The notes under the pieces: generated by a model
What the model was told of the DNA's origin: nothing
What the model saw: only the letters and a program-made list of their open reading frames with translations
Databases searched by the model: none
Made by a program: the position numbers and the translations under genes
Source: Proteobacteria bacterium UBA4656
Lineage (GTDB): Bacteria; Pseudomonadota; Gammaproteobacteria; Xanthomonadales; Ahniellaceae
Reading direction: 5' to 3'
DNA length: 26,282 bases
Assembly (NCBI GenBank): GCA_002405525.1
Contig: DHLY01000003.1
Coordinates: forward strand, 26,467 to 52,748
Part shown: positions 23,899 through 26,282 of the stretch, piece by piece
Numbering within the stretch: the stretch's first letter is position 1
How the letters are laid out: each line of letters begins with the position of its first letter

Positions 23899-25119
23899 TC
23901 AGCGCAGCAGCGGCGTGTCCAGCGCCTTCACCGGCCGGCCCGCGGCTTTTTCCACCGCCACGCGCAGTTCGGCGAGGCTGACGTCGCGCCGCCGCACCAG
24001 GCCGCGCACCGCGTCGTCGAGGTCGCGCTTGCCGCCGCTGGCGGCGCGGATCTCGCGGTCGATGTCCTCGAACAGCAGGGCCGCGCGCGCGGTGACCGCA
24101 CCGGTCGAGCGCCGCGCCAGCAAGGTCTTTACGTCGTCGCTCCAGCGCTCGAGGCTGGCGCGCACGATCTCGCGGCGCGCATCGGTCATGCCGCCGGCGC
24201 GATGCATCAGTTCGATCGCGTAGTACTCCGCCAGCCCCTCGGCGATCCAGTCGTCCTCGCGGCGCTGTCCGCGGATGCGGGTGGCGACGTGCACCAGTTC
24301 GTGCAGCAGTGTGCTGGTGCCGTTCTCGCTGACCAGCGGCCGCTCGGCGTGCAGGAACAGGGAATTCGGCGCCGACAACCCCCCACGCCACATCGGCTCG
24401 CCGGCGCCGACCAGCAGGATCTTCGGCGGCAGGCTTCCGAAGGCGTGCTCGAACTCGGGCCAGACGAAGGTCAGGAAGGTCATCACGTCCATGCGGTGCA
24501 AACCCGCCCCCTTGGGCGCCGCCACGGCGATCTCGGTCGGCCCCACCCGCTCGCGCCGCGTGCCGAGGTCGCCGACGATCATCCAGCCGACCGGACGGTC
24601 GAAGCGACGCTCCGGATTGTCGATCAGGAAATGCTGCTTGTCCGGCCCGTGCGGCCAGCCGGTGTCGGCATTGTCCCAGCCGGGCGGCAGGACGAAGCGC
24701 AAGGTCGCGCGCGACTGCGCGCCCTTGGCCAGCCGCGCGCGGAATGCCGGCACCAGGTCGTCGCCGCGGAACACCGCCCAGCGGCGGCCCATGTAGGCGT
24801 CGTAGCCGTTGCCGCGCCGCTCGTGGTCGATCTTCGCCACCAGCCGCAACGTGCCGCCGCGCGCCGGCGGCTCCCAGGTCCAGGCACCGTCCTTCTCCAC
24901 CAGCGATCCATCGGCCTTCGGATCCGACTGCCGGCCGGGCTTGAGTTCGAACCGAAGCCGCTTGACCGCACCGCCGCCGCCGAGGCGCACCTCGACCAGC
25001 GCATCGCGGGTGGCCTGCCGCAGGCTGACCACGTACTCGAGGTCGAAGGAGTCCCGCTGCTGCGCCGGGGCGGCCGCCGCGACCAACGACAGGATCAGGC
25101 CGGCGATGATTCGGCGCAT
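23899..25119 (-). CDS. Exported M61-like HExxH metallopeptidase
   Basis: This is 406 residues with a signal peptide (about 1-19). The motif HELVH (H273, E274, H277) followed by 'WIAEGLAEYYA' (E294) is the gluzincin zinc site, as in M61 glycyl aminopeptidases and M1 relatives. The N-terminal ~190 residues are beta-rich, as in M61, but the whole is shorter than typical M61 (no PDZ tail visible), so a divergent or truncated member is likely. ATG at 25119 has AGGAG 6 bases upstream. Frames running on to 25485 read through the repeat region and are not used. Unlike the two M14 enzymes it lacks the FEP tail, so it may stay periplasmic. Confidence 0.85.
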   Translation of the reverse strand: MRRIIAGLILSLVAAAAPAQQRDSFDLEYVVSLRQATRDALVEVRLGGGGAVKRLRFELKPGRQSDPKADGSLVEKDGAWTWEPPARGGTLRLVAKIDHERRGNGYDAYMGRRWAVFRGDDLVPAFRARLAKGAQSRATLRFVLPPGWDNADTGWPHGPDKQHFLIDNPERRFDRPVGWMIVGDLGTRRERVGPTEIAVAAPKGAGLHRMDVMTFLTFVWPEFEHAFGSLPPKILLVGAGEPMWRGGLSAPNSLFLHAERPLVSENGTSTLLHELVHVATRIRGQRREDDWIAEGLAEYYAIELMHRAGGMTDARREIVRASLERWSDDVKTLLARRSTGAVTARAALLFEDIDREIRAASGGKRDLDDAVRGLVRRRDVSLAELRVAVEKAAGRPVKALDTPLLR

Positions 25120-25258
25120 GGCGCGCTCCTGGCTGGAAAGCGCGGATTGTAGGCAACGGGCTGGAATCAAACGAGATGGAATCAGAAGCGGTTTCTTGTC
25201 TCGCGCGTCCTGCGCCGAAGCGCCCCGGGTGGTCCCCCGAGAAAACGTGACTGTCTTG

Positions 25259-25303
25259 CGACCGGGTGCGTATCGGCGCCCGGCCGGATCCATGGCTGTC
25301 CCG
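25259..25303. repeat. Hairpin repeat, diverged copy 1
   Basis: This is a diverged form of the copies at 25501 and 25641. It shares CCCGGCCGG, a TCCATGGCTGTCCCGG-type flank and a hairpin layout with an altered loop (GGGTGCG... GCGCCCGG). Confidence 0.55.
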
Positions 25304-25332
25304 GATCGGAAGCACTCCCGGATCGGAAGCAC
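25299..25332. repeat. 17-bp tandem duplication
   Basis: TCCCGGATCGGAAGCAC occurs at 25299-25315 and again directly at 25316-25332, identical, joining copy 1 to the partial copy. Confidence 0.9.
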
Positions 25333-25344
25333 CCGGCCGGAGTC
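25328..25344. repeat. Partial hairpin-repeat copy (17 bases)
   Basis: AGCACCCGGCCGGAGTC is identical to 25681-25697 in copy 3; the left half of the unit is missing. Confidence 0.7.
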
Positions 25345-25500
25345 CTCACTGCCCCGGATTGGCTGCGTCAACCCAGCGAGCCTCCCTCGGGAACCCGGGA
25401 GTCCAAACAAGCCCGCCAGGTCGCCGGTCCCGGATCGACCGGTCGGGCAACGAGACGGTCCTTGCGCCCGATGCACCGCACGCAAGCATGCCGCGTGCGA

Positions 25501-25570
25501 CGGCGCGGCGTCCCGTCGGCTGCGGCCGGCCGGGCGCCTGTCAGCACCCGGCCGGGTTCATGGCTGTCCC
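25501..25570. repeat. Hairpin repeat, copy 2
   Basis: Arms CCGGCCGGG (25526-25534) and CCCGGCCGG (25547-25555) pair perfectly over 9 bp with a 12-base loop. The unit is flanked by CGGCGCGGCGTCC on the left and TTCATGGCTGTCCC on the right. Confidence 0.85.
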
Positions 25571-25640
25571 AGCAGTCCCACCACCCCGGACCCTGCCCCC
25601 CCACCTCGTCGATCCATCCGGCACGCCTTGGCGCACGCGG

Positions 25641-25708
25641 CGGCGCGGCGTCCGGCCGCCGTGCCGGCCGGGCGCCTGTCAGCACCCGGCCGGAGTCATG
25701 ACTGTCCC
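25641..25708. repeat. Hairpin repeat, copy 3
   Basis: It has the same arms at 25664-25672 and 25685-25693 and the same 12-base loop. A 31-base core (25663-25693) is identical to 25525-25555. It has the same left flank and a near-identical right flank (GTCATGACTGTCCC). Confidence 0.85.
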
Positions 25709-25789
25709 CGATGAACGTCCCGGATTGACCTGTCGTCACAATCCGAAAACCGTGACCGTTCCGGACTGGCTCATCTTCCTTGGAATCGA

Positions 25790-26282
25790 TCAAATGGTGC
25801 AGATCACGCCGCGGTGACAGTAACGCGGTACTGCAGGGGTGTAGATGTATGCAGGCTTTGAAGGATCGTATTTTGGGGGCTTGGACTCGGCTGGCACCGA
25901 GCCACCACCACCGCGAGCAGGGGGTAGCCGGAGATCAAGCGACGGTCGCGACGGAAGTTTCGGCGCGTACTGCTCCTTGAATCCTGGCGTGGTGAATGGA
26001 TCCTTGAGAAGCTCGAATCCGTCCTTGACGTTCTTGCCAAATTCTCGAAGTTGCTTGGCCGCCTCGGTGACGGGATTCGTTGGCTTCACGTTTTCAATGA
26101 TGGCGTCCTGAAGATCTCGCACCGCTTCGTTGTAGAAGCGGACGATCGGGGGCGGCGGGGGCGGCGTATAAGGCCCCGCCACCAGGCTGCAGTCGTTCAG
26201 CACGCAACTGCTCGACGCCGGACTCGGGCTGTACGAGGTCGTGTTCCATGCACCCGTGTTGAAGTTCGCCGCCGTGTTGACC
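25790..26282 (-). CDS. Unrecognised protein, C-terminal part, runs off window
   Basis: The frame is open to base 26282 and stops at 25792-25790, so at least 163 residues are visible and the start is outside. I do not recognise it. Visible features are two cysteines near 'SSSCVLNDC', a run of prolines (PPPPPP), an Asn/Lys-rich helical segment ('FYNEAVRDLQDAIIENVKP', 'LREFGKNVKDGFELLKDP'), Pro-rich and Gly-rich links and a final 'PRYCHRGVICTI'. GC is lower than the rest (about 52% over 25981-26100). That and the low-complexity linkers fit the variable end of a large surface or toxin-type protein, but this is a guess. Confidence 0.7.
   Translation of the reverse strand, partial: VNTAANFNTGAWNTTSYSPSPASSSCVLNDCSLVAGPYTPPPPPPIVRFYNEAVRDLQDAIIENVKPTNPVTEAAKQLREFGKNVKDGFELLKDPFTTPGFKEQYAPKLPSRPSLDLRLPPARGGGGSVPAESKPPKYDPSKPAYIYTPAVPRYCHRGVICTI

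Larger units (their letters stand above)
25120..25789. other. 670-bp non-coding spacer with repeats
   Basis: There is no supported gene. Several open frames on both strands exist only because the repeats keep frame. It contains three copies of a hairpin repeat, one partial copy and a 17-bp tandem duplication (listed separately). The frequent CCGGAT and TCCCGG strings suggest a repeat-derived element. Confidence 0.7.

Noticed and set aside
25501..25708. CRISPR array
   Set aside because: There are only two or three imperfect units of about 70 bp with no regular spacers and no cas genes; the hairpin-repeat explanation is better.
25368..25793. 141-aa minus-strand frame with repeated 'GRVLTGARP'
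   Set aside because: The peptide repeats come from the DNA hairpin repeats, with no ribosome site or domain.

Overview
The window is very GC-rich (over 70% in most lines), gene-dense bacterial DNA. It points to a gammaproteobacterium of the Lysobacterales/Xanthomonadales (Rhodanobacteraceae or Lysobacteraceae type). Reasons are the short 'F-x-x-[GS]-F-E-P' carboxy-terminal tails on three exported proteins, a TIGR02999-like sigma factor coupled to a TPR Ser/Thr kinase, an ELM1-family gene beside glnE, and M14 peptidases with beta-rich tails. This placement is inference; there is no rRNA or tRNA to confirm it.

Layout. (1) 1-2130, +: 3' part of a large exported protein with integrin-like repeats and a discoidin-type domain. 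(2) 2171-5532, -: an ECF sigma factor followed, with a 4-base GTGA overlap, by a membrane Ser/Thr kinase with TPRs. A divergent NTF2-like gene follows at 5647. (3) 6075-13649: a block of sulfotransferase, a 76-aa 'YIGPGAG' membrane protein, a sulfatase-like TPR lipoprotein, an exported protein with a sorting-signal-like tail, a second AlkP-superfamily lipoprotein, and a three-TM protein with an Oxa1/EMC3-like layout. This is the best candidate in the window for an undescribed envelope system. (4) 13632-16272: pirin, a RutE-like nitroreductase, and an ELM1-family protein. (5) 16292-19105, -: glnE, preceded by an intrinsic terminator and a gene-free gap. (6) 19579-25119: an exported peptidase group made of two divergent M14 zinc carboxypeptidases and an M61-like HExxH protein. 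(7) 25120-25789: a non-coding spacer with three copies of a hairpin repeat and a 17-bp tandem duplication. (8) 25790-26282, -: the 3' end of an unrecognised, less GC-rich gene that runs off the window.

How they may work together. The sigma/kinase pair looks like a self-contained signalling operon. In the 6075-13649 block, two divergent promoter regions of only 38 and 48 bp link genes for sulfate transfer, two metal-dependent hydrolases of one superfamily, a sortable exported protein and a possible insertase. That suggests modification or turnover of an envelope glycan or lipid, but the substrate cannot be read from sequence. The M14/M61 group is probably for extracellular protein degradation. 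Two of its members share their last residues with the unrelated first protein, which suggests a common export or surface-anchoring tag.
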